Assembly: GCA_047623825.1 (NCBI GenBank)
Contig: JBLHOS010000004.1
Location: 9,097-73,096, forward strand
DNA length: 64,000 nucleotides
Source of the DNA: JBLHOS01 sp047623825
Lineage (GTDB): Bacteria > Pseudomonadota > Alphaproteobacteria > Rhodobacterales > Rhodobacteraceae
Direction: 5' to 3'
The notes under the pieces are model-generated. The model saw only the letters and a program-made list of their open reading frames with translations, did not search any database and was not told the origin of the DNA. This document shows positions 18,017 through 26,482 of this stretch, piece after piece. Positions within the stretch are counted from its first letter, which is position 1, and each line of letters starts with the position of its first letter. The position numbers and the translations under genes are program-made.

Positions 18017-19045
18017 ATGCCTGCCACTGACCCAAAACTTATTTCTGGAAACGCAAACCGCGAGCTGGCTGCAAAAATTGCCCGGCGGATGACGATGCAT
18101 CGTGGGATGTCCATTGGTCTGTGTGATGCCCGCGTTGAGCGGTTCAACGATCAAGAGATTTTCGTTGAGGTTTATGAGAATGTCCGCGGTGAGGATATGT
18201 TCATCATCCAGCCGACCTCAAAGCCCGCGAATGACAACCTGATGGAGCTTTTGATTATTACGGATGCACTGCGGCGCTCATCAGCGGCGCGGATCACGGC
18301 TGTGATCCCGTATTTCGGCTATGCTCGTCAGGACCGCCGGACTAAGGCGCGCACCCCGATCAGCGCTAAGTTGATTTCAAATTTGATTACTGAGTCCGGG
18401 ATCGAGCGGGTCTTGACCCTTGATTTACATGCAGCCCAAATCCAGGGTTTCTTTGATATTCCAGTCGACAACCTCTACGCTTCACCGATTTTCGCGCTGG
18501 ACATCCTGCACCAGTTTGACGGCGATATGTCAGATGTCATGGTCGTGTCACCCGATGTAGGCGGCGTGGCGCGCGCGCGTGAATTGGCGCAGCGGATTTC
18601 CGTACCTCTATCCATCGTAGACAAGCGGCGTGAAAAAGCGGGTGAAGTTGCAGAGATGACTGTTATCGGCGATGTCACCGGCAAAAAATGTATTATCGTT
18701 GACGACATTTGCGATACCGCAGGAACACTGTGTAAGGCGGCCGACGTGCTGATGGCCGCTGGCGCCACCGAAGTTCACGCCTACACTACTCACGGCGTCA
18801 TGAGCGGACCTGCGGTTGAACGGATCACCAATTCGGTTCTGAAATCTGTCGTAATAACCGACACAATCCAAGCAACAGATGCAGTCAAAGCCTGCAAGAA
18901 TATCAGGATCGTGCCCACAGCACCTATGCTGGCTCAGGCAATCTTGAACATCTGGAATGGCACGAGCGTCTCTTCGCTGTTTGACACGGCGACCTTGGTT
19001 CCACTCTACGAAGGGCTTTATCCCAACGGCATGTATGGCCGATAA
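18017..19045 (+). CDS. prs: Ribose-phosphate pyrophosphokinase
   Basis: 342 residues from ATG 18017, with GAGGG about eight bases upstream; the longer frame from 17915 would overlap the divergent gene. The ATP-binding DNLMELLIITDALRR, the PYFGYARQDRR segment, the metal-binding LTLDLHAAQIQGFF and the PRPP loop CIIVDDICDTAGTL are all present. It makes PRPP from ribose 5-phosphate and ATP for purine, pyrimidine, histidine and tryptophan synthesis. The N terminus is somewhat longer than in E. coli (315 residues). Confidence 0.96.
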   Translation: MPATDPKLISGNANRELAAKIARRMTMHRGMSIGLCDARVERFNDQEIFVEVYENVRGEDMFIIQPTSKPANDNLMELLIITDALRRSSAARITAVIPYFGYARQDRRTKARTPISAKLISNLITESGIERVLTLDLHAAQIQGFFDIPVDNLYASPIFALDILHQFDGDMSDVMVVSPDVGGVARARELAQRISVPLSIVDKRREKAGEVAEMTVIGDVTGKKCIIVDDICDTAGTLCKAADVLMAAGATEVHAYTTHGVMSGPAVERITNSVLKSVVITDTIQATDAVKACKNIRIVPTAPMLAQAILNIWNGTSVSSLFDTATLVPLYEGLYPNGMYGR

Positions 19046-19057
19046 GCACGATCTTTA

Positions 19058-19405
19058 TTAGACTTCCCACTCATCTTCATTTTCTATTTCACCGATAGCA
19101 AGCCAGTCGGCCCGAACCCGCGCAATTCGGCTGTCACCCCAGGTGCTAAACACCAGATTAAAGCCATCGACTGTAATGTCTTCAGGTTTGATATCAGCGC
19201 GTTGATTAGTTTTGCCGTCAGTATCCCACATCGACAATGACACATGGACCGTCGGCACTATTTTGTAAGGTTGGGAAAATAATGTATCAAAACGGGCCTC
19301 ACGCGGGCCCTGTCCGGCCCACATAACACCACCATCCTCAAAATCTGAGAACAAAACGCGAGTCCCTTGATCGACGCCTATCAAATGACTTCTCAGCCGT
19401 TTCAT
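19058..19405 (-). CDS. H-type lectin domain protein
   Basis: 115 residues, no signal peptide. The core is FSQPYKIVPTVHVSLSMWD, then ADIKPEDITVDGFNLVFSTWGDSRIARVRADWLAIG, the pattern of the H-type lectin domain (as in discoidin and snail agglutinin). That domain trimerises and binds N-acetylgalactosamine-like sugars. In bacteria such short lectin proteins are of unknown use. It converges on prs with 12 bases between the stops and has its own upstream region of ~110 bases before the atp terminator. Confidence 0.7.
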   Translation of the reverse strand: MKRLRSHLIGVDQGTRVLFSDFEDGGVMWAGQGPREARFDTLFSQPYKIVPTVHVSLSMWDTDGKTNQRADIKPEDITVDGFNLVFSTWGDSRIARVRADWLAIGEIENEDEWEV

Positions 19406-19515
19406 CGATAACTGCCCCTAAACGACATTCTAATTTGCTTTCGATCTTATGCAGCGTTGTGCCCGGCTCATGGCAGATATTGTACAAAAGTCTCCAGTCA
19501 CTAATCAGTAGATGT

Positions 19516-19549
19516 AAAAAAAGCCCCAATCGCAAGATGCGACTGGGGC
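19516..19549 (-). terminator. Intrinsic terminator of the atpHAGDC operon
   Basis: On the minus strand: GCCCCAGTCGCA, short loop, TGCGATTGGGGC, followed by seven T. The long stem (about 12 pairs with one G-T) lies ~25 bases after the atpC stop codon. Confidence 0.92.
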
Positions 19550-19573
19550 CCTTGGTCTTCTAAAAGCTTAAAT

Positions 19574-19975
19574 TCAGCTTAGGCCGATTGTGTCACGCAG
19601 AGCATGCATGTCAGCGACCAATTTTGCAGCTGTATCAGCAACGTCCTCGTTTGCATCAGACAGCTTGGCCTCAGCCTCTTGGATCAAACCCGCCATGATC
19701 TCAGAAGTCATCTCACTGACAGGCATCGCCTGCTCTGCAAGAATCGAGGTGGCAGGACCGGAAACATCAGCGAAACCGCCCGTAACCGCATATTCCAATG
19801 TGCCGTCGGGTCCTTCGACTCGCAAAACACCAGGGCGCAGGGTCGTGATCATAGGTGAGTGATCTGGCATTGCTGTCAGGTCACCTTCGCTGCCGGGGAT
19901 CTGAACGGACGTCGCCTGAACCGACGCAAGGCGTCGTTCGGGTGAGACCAGATCGAATTGCATCATGTTGGCCAT
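19574..19975 (-). CDS. atpC: F1F0 ATP synthase subunit epsilon
   Basis: 133 residues. The N-terminal beta-sandwich reads MMQFDLVSPERRLAS, then GDLTAMPDHSPMITTLRPGVL, the GVLPGH-like segment of epsilon subunits. It links the central stalk to the c ring and regulates ATP hydrolysis. It is the last gene of atpHAGDC, 12 bases after atpD, with the operon terminator just downstream. Confidence 0.96.
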   Translation of the reverse strand: MANMMQFDLVSPERRLASVQATSVQIPGSEGDLTAMPDHSPMITTLRPGVLRVEGPDGTLEYAVTGGFADVSGPATSILAEQAMPVSEMTSEIMAGLIQEAEAKLSDANEDVADTAAKLVADMHALRDTIGLS

Positions 19976-19987
19976 ACGGCCCTCCTA

Positions 19988-21412
19988 TCAGGCAGCTTCT
20001 GCGGCCATACGTTCGGCTTTTGCAATCACGTCTTCAATGCCGCCAACCATGTAGAAGGCACCCTCGGGAAGATGATCATATTCGCCTGCAACAACCGCTT
20101 TGAAAGACGAGATTGTGTCTTCAAGTGGGACCTGAACACCGTCGAAGCCAGTAAACACTTTCGCCACGTCGAACGGCTGGGACAAGAAGCGCTGGATTTT
20201 CCGAGCGCGAGCCACAGTCAATTTGTCTTCTTCGCTCAGCTCATCCATTCCGAGGATCGCGATGATGTCTTGCAGCGATTTATAGCGCTGAAGGATCCCT
20301 TGGATCTCACGGGCAACGTTGTAATGCTCATCGCCAATGACCGATGGGTCCATCAGGCGTGACGTAGAGTCGAGCGGGTCAACGGCTGGATAGATGCCCA
20401 GCTCCGAGATGGCGCGCGACAGAACTGTCGTCGCATCAAGGTGCGCAAACGAGGTTGCAGGTGCAGGGTCGGTCAAGTCATCCGCAGGAACGTAGACGGC
20501 CTGAACGGACGTGATTGAGCCAGCTTTGGTCGACGTAATCCGCTCTTGCATCTGGCCCATGTCGGTTGCCAGTGTTGGCTGGTAGCCCACAGCAGACGGG
20601 ATCCGGCCAAGCAACGCTGAAACCTCAGAACCAGCTTGGGTAAAGCGGAAGATGTTGTCGACGAAGAACAAAACGTCCGAACCTGTGTCATCACGGAACT
20701 GCTCAGCCAAAGTCAGACCCGACAGCGCAACGCGCATCCGTGCGCCCGGAGGCTCGTTCATCTGGCCATAAACCAGCGCAATTTTGGATTTCTCCAGATC
20801 GTCAGGAACGATAACACCAGACTCGATCATCTCGTGATACAGGTCATTACCCTCACGGGTTCGCTCCCCAACGCCGGCAAACACAGACACACCTGAGTGT
20901 ACCTTGGCGATATTGTTGATCAGTTCCATGATCAAAACCGTCTTGCCAACACCCGCACCCCCGAAGAGGCCGATTTTGCCGCCTTTGGTATAAGGCGCCA
21001 GAAGGTCGATTACCTTGATCCCCGTGATCAGGATCTCGGATGTCGTCGCCTGATCCTCAAACGCAGGAGCGTCTTGGTGGATAGAGCGACGCATGTCTGT
21101 CACAACCGGGCCTTTTTCGTCGACCGGATCACCAGTTACATTCAGGATACGGCCCAAGGTTGCCGGACCGACCGGCACCATAATCGGCGCGCCTGTATCG
21201 GTAACCACTGCACCACGAACCATACCCTCAGTGGCATCCATAGCGATGCACCGAACGGTGTTTTCGCCAAGATGCTGGGAAACTTCCATGATCAAAGGTT
21301 TGTCGTTATTGACGGTTGTCAACGCGTTCAGAATCTCAGGCAGATTGTCCTCAAACTGAACATCGACGACTGCGCCGATGATTTGAGTAACTTTGCCGAC
21401 TGCATGTGCCAT
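19988..21412 (-). CDS. atpD: F1F0 ATP synthase subunit beta
   Basis: 474 residues. Walker A is GGAGVGKTVLI, followed by the catalytic segment VFAGVGERTREGNDLYHEM with the essential glutamate; the DELSEEDKLTVARARKIQRFLSQPF motif near the C terminus is diagnostic. It carries the catalytic sites that make ATP. It is placed between atpG and atpC. Assignment certain. Confidence 0.99.
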   Translation of the reverse strand: MAHAVGKVTQIIGAVVDVQFEDNLPEILNALTTVNNDKPLIMEVSQHLGENTVRCIAMDATEGMVRGAVVTDTGAPIMVPVGPATLGRILNVTGDPVDEKGPVVTDMRRSIHQDAPAFEDQATTSEILITGIKVIDLLAPYTKGGKIGLFGGAGVGKTVLIMELINNIAKVHSGVSVFAGVGERTREGNDLYHEMIESGVIVPDDLEKSKIALVYGQMNEPPGARMRVALSGLTLAEQFRDDTGSDVLFFVDNIFRFTQAGSEVSALLGRIPSAVGYQPTLATDMGQMQERITSTKAGSITSVQAVYVPADDLTDPAPATSFAHLDATTVLSRAISELGIYPAVDPLDSTSRLMDPSVIGDEHYNVAREIQGILQRYKSLQDIIAILGMDELSEEDKLTVARARKIQRFLSQPFDVAKVFTGFDGVQVPLEDTISSFKAVVAGEYDHLPEGAFYMVGGIEDVIAKAERMAAEAA

Positions 21413-21429
21413 GTCGTTTCTCCGGTTCT

Positions 21430-22305
21430 TTAGAGCGCTTCAGCGCCCGAAATAATTTCGATCAGCTCGTTGGTGATGACGGCCTGACGGGACCGGTTGT
21501 AACGGATCGTCAATTTATCAATCATCTCGCCCGCGTTCCGGGTAGCGCTGTCCATCGCGGACATCCGCGCACCCTGTTCAGAGGCACCATTTTCAAGCAA
21601 TGCGGTAAAGATCTGTGTTGCCACACCACGTGGCAGCAGATCTTCCAACACGGCCTCTTCTGAGGGCTCGTAATCGTAGAATGTGCTCTGTGCACTCTCC
21701 TCAGACGCTTCAAACACAGCAGGAATAATCTGTTGCGCTGTCGGGACCTGACTGATCACCGACTGAAAACGGTTGAAGAAAATCGTCGCCACATCGAATT
21801 CTCCAGCGTCAAAGCGCGACAGAACATCTTTGGCAATCCCGGCCGCGTTGCTATAGCCCAACCGTTTCACGTCAGACATATCGACATGAGCTATCATCTT
21901 GCTGGCATGGTCGCGCCGCAGCTGTTCCCGGCCTTTTTTGCCGACGGTGAAGATTTTCACCGTTTTACCGGCAGCTTCGGCCTCTTGGATCTTGAGCCGC
22001 GCCAAACGAGAGATCGTCGAGTTAAAGCCCCCGCAAAGACCGCGTTCAGAGGTCATGACGACCATCAGGTGAACCTGATTTTCGCCTGTTCCCGCCAAAA
22101 GACGGGGGCCTCCAGTGCTTTGCCCAACGGACGCCGCAAGGCCTGCAATCACAGCTTCCATACGCTCAGCATAGGGGCGACCCGCCACCGCTGCCTCTTG
22201 CGCACGGCGCAATTTAGCAGCGGCGACCATTTGCATCGCCTTGGTGATCTTGCGGGTCGATTTGACCGACTCGATCCTGGTTTTTAGGTCCTTAAGACTT
22301 GGCAT
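21430..22305 (-). CDS. atpG: F1F0 ATP synthase subunit gamma
   Basis: 291 residues. It starts MPSLKDLKTRIESVKSTRKI and has the SERGLCGGFNS motif, and it ends in the long helix MSAMDSATRNAGEMIDKLTIRYNRSRQAVITNELIEI, which forms the rotating shaft. It lies 12 bases after atpA and 17 bases before atpD in the usual order. Confidence 0.98.
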   Translation of the reverse strand: MPSLKDLKTRIESVKSTRKITKAMQMVAAAKLRRAQEAAVAGRPYAERMEAVIAGLAASVGQSTGGPRLLAGTGENQVHLMVVMTSERGLCGGFNSTISRLARLKIQEAEAAGKTVKIFTVGKKGREQLRRDHASKMIAHVDMSDVKRLGYSNAAGIAKDVLSRFDAGEFDVATIFFNRFQSVISQVPTAQQIIPAVFEASEESAQSTFYDYEPSEEAVLEDLLPRGVATQIFTALLENGASEQGARMSAMDSATRNAGEMIDKLTIRYNRSRQAVITNELIEIISGAEAL

Positions 22306-22317
22306 TGCCCGGCCCCC

Positions 22318-23856
22318 TTACGCGAAATCAGCGGCGTATTCGTCGAGCACCTTCTTCAGGCGATCCGAAGCATCCCCTTTGATTTTCGGATCTTCGTTGG
22401 TCAGCCAGTCCAACGTATCTTGGTGTTTTCCACGCAAATGCGCCAACAAGCCTTGCTCAAAACGACCAACAGCACGAACTTCAATTTTGTCGAGGTAACC
22501 CTGAGTGCCTGCAAAGATCACGCAAACAATCTCTGCATTCGTCAAAGGTGCGTATTGGGCTTGCTTCATCAACTCTGTCAGGCGCGCCCCACGGTTCAGC
22601 AAACGCTGAGTGGCGGCGTCAAGATCGGAGCCAAACTGGGCGAACGCTGCCATCTCACGATACTGCGCCAGTTCCAGTTTCACCGGACCCGCGACTGATT
22701 TCATCGAGTTGGTCTGCGCAGACGAACCCACACGAGACACCGACAAGCCTGTGTTCACGGCAGGACGGATACCCTGATAGAACAGCTCAGTTTCCAAAAA
22801 GATCTGACCGTCTGTGATCGAAATCACGTTGGTCGGGATAAACGCGGATACGTCACCACCCTGGGTCTCGATGATCGGCAACGCCGTCAATGAGCCAGAG
22901 CCATTCTCTTCGTTCAACTTCGCAGACCGCTCTAGCAGGCGCGAGTGAAGGTAGAAAACGTCGCCGGGATAGGCTTCGCGGCCCGGTGGACGACGCAAAA
23001 GCAACGACATCTGGCGATATGACACGGCCTGCTTTGACAAATCATCATAAACGATTAGCGCATGGCGGCCATTATCGCGGAAATGCTCTGCCATTGCGGT
23101 CGCGGCGTATGGTGCAAGAAACTGCATCGGGGCCGGGTCAGAAGCGGTTGCTGCAACAACGATCGTATATTTGATCGCGCCACTTTCCTCGAGCTTCTTG
23201 ACCAACTGCGCCACTGTTGAGCGCTTTTGGCCAATGGCAACATAGATGCAATAAAGCTTCTTGCTTTCATCATCGCCGGCGGCGTCGTTGTAGGATTTCT
23301 GGTTCAGGATCGCGTCCAGCGCCACAGCAGTTTTACCGGTCTGACGGTCACCAATGATCAGTTCACGCTGGCCACGGCCAATCGGGATCATCGCGTCCAC
23401 AGATTTCAGACCCGTTGCCATCGGCTCATGCACCGATTTGCGCGGAATGATGCCTGGGGCCTTGCTGTCCGCAACACGGCGCTGCGCCGTCTTGATCGGA
23501 CCTTTACCGTCCAGCGGATTGCCCAGACCGTCTACGACGCGCCCTAGCAACTCATCACCGGCGGGAACGTCCACGATGGAGTTCGTCCGCTTTACGATGT
23601 GGCCTTCTTTGATGTCACGGTCAGAACCGAAAATAACGACACCCACATTGTCGGTCTCAAGGTTCAGCGCCATGCCTTGAATGCCACCAGGGAATTCAAC
23701 CATTTCGCCGGCTTGGACATTGTCCAAACCGTAAACGCGGGCGATACCGTCACCGACGCTCAGCACACGACCAATTTCCGCCACTTCGGCGTCCTGGCCG
23801 AAGCCCTTAATCTGGCCCTTTAGAATCGCAGAAATTTCGGCTGCTTGGATGCTCAT
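22318..23856 (-). CDS. atpA: F1F0 ATP synthase subunit alpha
   Basis: 512 residues. The N-terminal MSIQAAEISAILKGQIKGF is the delta-binding helix; Walker A is GDRQTGKTAVALD, followed by YCIYVAIGQKRSTVAQ and the VGSSAQTNSMK segment. It alternates with beta in the F1 hexamer and holds non-catalytic nucleotides. Its start codon directly follows the atpH stop without a gap. Confidence 0.99.
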   Translation of the reverse strand: MSIQAAEISAILKGQIKGFGQDAEVAEIGRVLSVGDGIARVYGLDNVQAGEMVEFPGGIQGMALNLETDNVGVVIFGSDRDIKEGHIVKRTNSIVDVPAGDELLGRVVDGLGNPLDGKGPIKTAQRRVADSKAPGIIPRKSVHEPMATGLKSVDAMIPIGRGQRELIIGDRQTGKTAVALDAILNQKSYNDAAGDDESKKLYCIYVAIGQKRSTVAQLVKKLEESGAIKYTIVVAATASDPAPMQFLAPYAATAMAEHFRDNGRHALIVYDDLSKQAVSYRQMSLLLRRPPGREAYPGDVFYLHSRLLERSAKLNEENGSGSLTALPIIETQGGDVSAFIPTNVISITDGQIFLETELFYQGIRPAVNTGLSVSRVGSSAQTNSMKSVAGPVKLELAQYREMAAFAQFGSDLDAATQRLLNRGARLTELMKQAQYAPLTNAEIVCVIFAGTQGYLDKIEVRAVGRFEQGLLAHLRGKHQDTLDWLTNEDPKIKGDASDRLKKVLDEYAADFA

Positions 23857-24417
23857 TTATCGGACCTCTTTCATCGTGTTCTGGAGGGAGTTGAGCTTGG
23901 ATCGGATCGACGTATCGATCATCTTCGAGCCCACTTTAACAACAAGACCGCCAATGAGGTTCTCATCAACGGTCGCATTCAATTTGACATCTTTGCCAAT
24001 ATTCGCTGTGAGCGCCTTGGCAAGTTTGTCGGCTTGGGTCTTGGTGAGCGTCTTGGCAGATGTCACATCCGCCGTCACTTCACCTTTTTGATCTGAAATC
24101 AGCGCGCGAAGCGCGCGGATCAGAGCCGGTACAACAAACAGGCGTCGGTTGGACGCCATCAGTCGTAAAGTGTTGCCGGTCGTTGCGGACAGGTTCATCG
24201 CATCTGCGACACCGCCGATGGCGGCCTGCATCTCATCTCGCGAAAAAATCGGAGAGTTGATCAGGTCTCGCAAATCGGCACTTTCCGCCAATGCCGCGTC
24301 GAGCGCGTCAATATCGGTTTCCAGTATGCCAAGCGCTTTGCCTTCGGTGGCCAGTTCAAACACCGCTGTCGCATAACGCTTCGCGATGCCGTTTGAAATC
24401 GAAGCTGGTTCGGACAC
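23857..24417 (-). CDS. atpH: F1F0 ATP synthase subunit delta
   Basis: 186 residues if the GTG at 24417 is used; it lies six bases after AAAGG, whereas the in-frame GTG at 24423 lies right against that site. The protein starts SEPASISNGIAKRYATAVFEL, typical for delta, and ends DENLIGGLVVKVGSKMIDTSIRSKL. It attaches F1 to the peripheral stalk. It is the first gene of the F1 operon. The F0 genes are absent, as is normal in Rhodobacterales where they form a separate cluster. Confidence 0.95.
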   Translation of the reverse strand: MSEPASISNGIAKRYATAVFELATEGKALGILETDIDALDAALAESADLRDLINSPIFSRDEMQAAIGGVADAMNLSATTGNTLRLMASNRRLFVVPALIRALRALISDQKGEVTADVTSAKTLTKTQADKLAKALTANIGKDVKLNATVDENLIGGLVVKVGSKMIDTSIRSKLNSLQNTMKEVR

Positions 24418-24695
24418 ATCCACCCTTTCGATGCAGCTGTCGAGGTCACGTGAGGTGCGCGCCTAAACTATTCTCTAATCGTGAGCTAAGATCCCACGTT
24501 TTCCCCAAAATCGAGGAGGATGTAGCAGAGGGGAATTTAGGCCGCAACTACTCACACGTTTCGCAGCAAAATACCAAAATCATGGAAAATCAAAGACTTA
24601 GCGCCAAGTTGGGCGACTGCGACGCTTTGAAGCTAGAAATTAGCCATCGAAACTTGGCCTATAGCTCATGATTCTGGCACAAAAGTCGAAGAATT

Positions 24696-25460
24696 TTATG
24701 CCATTGGTCGACTGCGAATAGTCCGACCGACAGGTGTCGGAACCCCATCCAGCACCCGTAGAGGGCGTCGCACACGCTCTGCGAGGCCCGGCCGCGTCGG
24801 CGCATAGACCCGTTTAGAGGCCTCAACGATGATCACTCCACCGGCGTAATAGGACGACAAGCGGCGGCCCATATTTTCTAATAGCTCGGCACTGCGCAGC
24901 CAGAATCGGCTGTGACTGGGCGGGGCAAACAGGGCTGCGACATGGCGCTCGGGAACAAAATTGTGGCGATGCAACTGCGCCTCTAACTGGCCAAGGCTAT
25001 AGGGACGGCCAAATCCAAACGGTGTTGCGTCCCGGCGCGACCACAACCCGCCGCGATTGGGCACAATAAATAAGGCACGCCCGCCCGGTCCTAAACAGCG
25101 CGAACATTCTTCCAGAACGGCCGATGGATTTTCCGACGTTTCCAACCCATGCAAACATATCAGACGATCTAACACGCCCGTCTGGATCGGCCACCGCGTC
25201 TCTTCGCACAAGACAGACACGTTTTTTAGGCCCGCAGGCCACGGCATCACGCCCTGTTCGCCAGGCATCAACGCGATCACCCGGCGCGCACTAGTCAGAT
25301 AGGGCCGCAGCAACGGCACAGCAAAGCCGAAACCTGCAACGGTTTGGCCCCTAAGATCTGGCCAGACTTTTTGCACCTGTTCGCGGATCGCTTTCTGCGC
25401 GATCCGCCCCAAACGGGTGCGATAGTAAAACTTACGCAAATTAAGAACATCGAGATGCAT
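24696..25460 (-). CDS. SAM-dependent methyltransferase (class I, UbiE/Methyltransf_11-like)
   Basis: 254 residues. A Rossmann-like motif reads TVAGFGFAVPLLRPYL, a degenerate glycine-rich loop, then LDRLICLHGLETSENPSAVLEECSRCLGPGGRALFIVPNRGG, the segment after motif II seen in methyltransferases. The last ~70 residues are basic and unassigned. Substrate unknown. It is divergent from gloB (65 bases apart), and this pairing is frequent in relatives, so a link to lactoylglutathione metabolism is possible but unproven. Confidence 0.75.
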   Translation of the reverse strand: MHLDVLNLRKFYYRTRLGRIAQKAIREQVQKVWPDLRGQTVAGFGFAVPLLRPYLTSARRVIALMPGEQGVMPWPAGLKNVSVLCEETRWPIQTGVLDRLICLHGLETSENPSAVLEECSRCLGPGGRALFIVPNRGGLWSRRDATPFGFGRPYSLGQLEAQLHRHNFVPERHVAALFAPPSHSRFWLRSAELLENMGRRLSSYYAGGVIIVEASKRVYAPTRPGLAERVRRPLRVLDGVPTPVGRTIRSRPMA

Positions 25461-25525
25461 GGTAATCCTTTGTACTTTGCGCCTATCGTAGCGTCGTGAT
25501 CCTACTCCGAGAAAAGGAAAACACC

Positions 25526-26293
25526 ATGCCTCTTGAGATAGTCACAATTCCCTGCCTGAATGACAACTACGCCTATCTTGTACATGATGCAGCAACTGGT
25601 GCGACGGCTGTGGTTGATGTGCCCGATGCCAATCCGATCCAACAGGCGTTGGCCGCCCGCAACTGGCAGCTTAGTGACATCTTCATAACCCATCACCATG
25701 ATGATCATATTCAGGGCGTGGACAAATTGCGTACGGCGACCGGTGCGAAGGTTTGGGGCGCTCGCAATGACGCGGCCCGCCTTCCTGCCCTCGATCATTC
25801 GTTGATCGAAGGCGACGCCCTACCATTCGGCGGTGAGACCGGTCAAATCTTTGACGTCTCGGGACACACCGTTGGCCATCTCGCGTATTATTTCCCGCAA
25901 AGTGCGGCTTTGTTCACGGCCGACAGCCTTATGGCTTTTGGCTGTGGCCGATTATTTGAGGGGACCGCGGCCCAGATGCATCACTCGTTGTCAAAACTTA
26001 CCGTGCTGCCACCAGAAACACTGATTTTTTCCGGGCACGAATACACCGCCAACAACGCCAAATTCGCATTGACTATTGAACCGACGAACGAGGCGCTTAC
26101 TTCACGATCAAGGGACATCATTGCGGCACGTATCGAAGGCCGCTTTACTGTCCCAAGCTCTTTGGCTGAAGAACTTGCAACGAATCCCTTCCTGCGATCA
26201 CACATTCCGGAGATTAAACACTCGTTGAATATGATCGACAGGCCAGATTTCGAGGTTTTTGCTGAAGTCCGACGACGCAAAGACAAGTTTTGA
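25526..26293 (+). CDS. gloB: Hydroxyacylglutathione hydrolase (glyoxalase II)
   Basis: 255 residues from ATG 25526, preceded by AAAAGGA. The metallo-beta-lactamase motif THHHDDH lies at residues 55-61, further metal ligands in SGHTVGHLAYYFP and FTADSLMAFGCGRLFEG, and a C-terminal substrate-binding SGHEYTANNAKFA, the GloB signature. It hydrolyses S-lactoylglutathione to lactate and glutathione, the second step of methylglyoxal detoxification. Confidence 0.95.
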   Translation: MPLEIVTIPCLNDNYAYLVHDAATGATAVVDVPDANPIQQALAARNWQLSDIFITHHHDDHIQGVDKLRTATGAKVWGARNDAARLPALDHSLIEGDALPFGGETGQIFDVSGHTVGHLAYYFPQSAALFTADSLMAFGCGRLFEGTAAQMHHSLSKLTVLPPETLIFSGHEYTANNAKFALTIEPTNEALTSRSRDIIAARIEGRFTVPSSLAEELATNPFLRSHIPEIKHSLNMIDRPDFEVFAEVRRRKDKF

Positions 26294-26482
26294 GGCCTGA
26301 GGCGCCCAGATTGTTGGCGCTAAAGAGCGAATTTCGGAGCGAACAAGGCAATCAGGGGCAGATCACGTGATAATTGAATAAAAATGCCTTGAACTGTTGG
26401 AAAGAAAACCGAAGTTTAATACTCAGAGGTCAACGTAGGTCCGGGCGTAGTTCCAGATCGACCCAACGAAAGGAGCACACAG

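Noticed and set aside
24291..24671. 126-codon plus-strand frame opposite the atpH start
   Set aside because: Half of it is antisense to atpH, and the rest is in the presumed atp promoter region; no motif.
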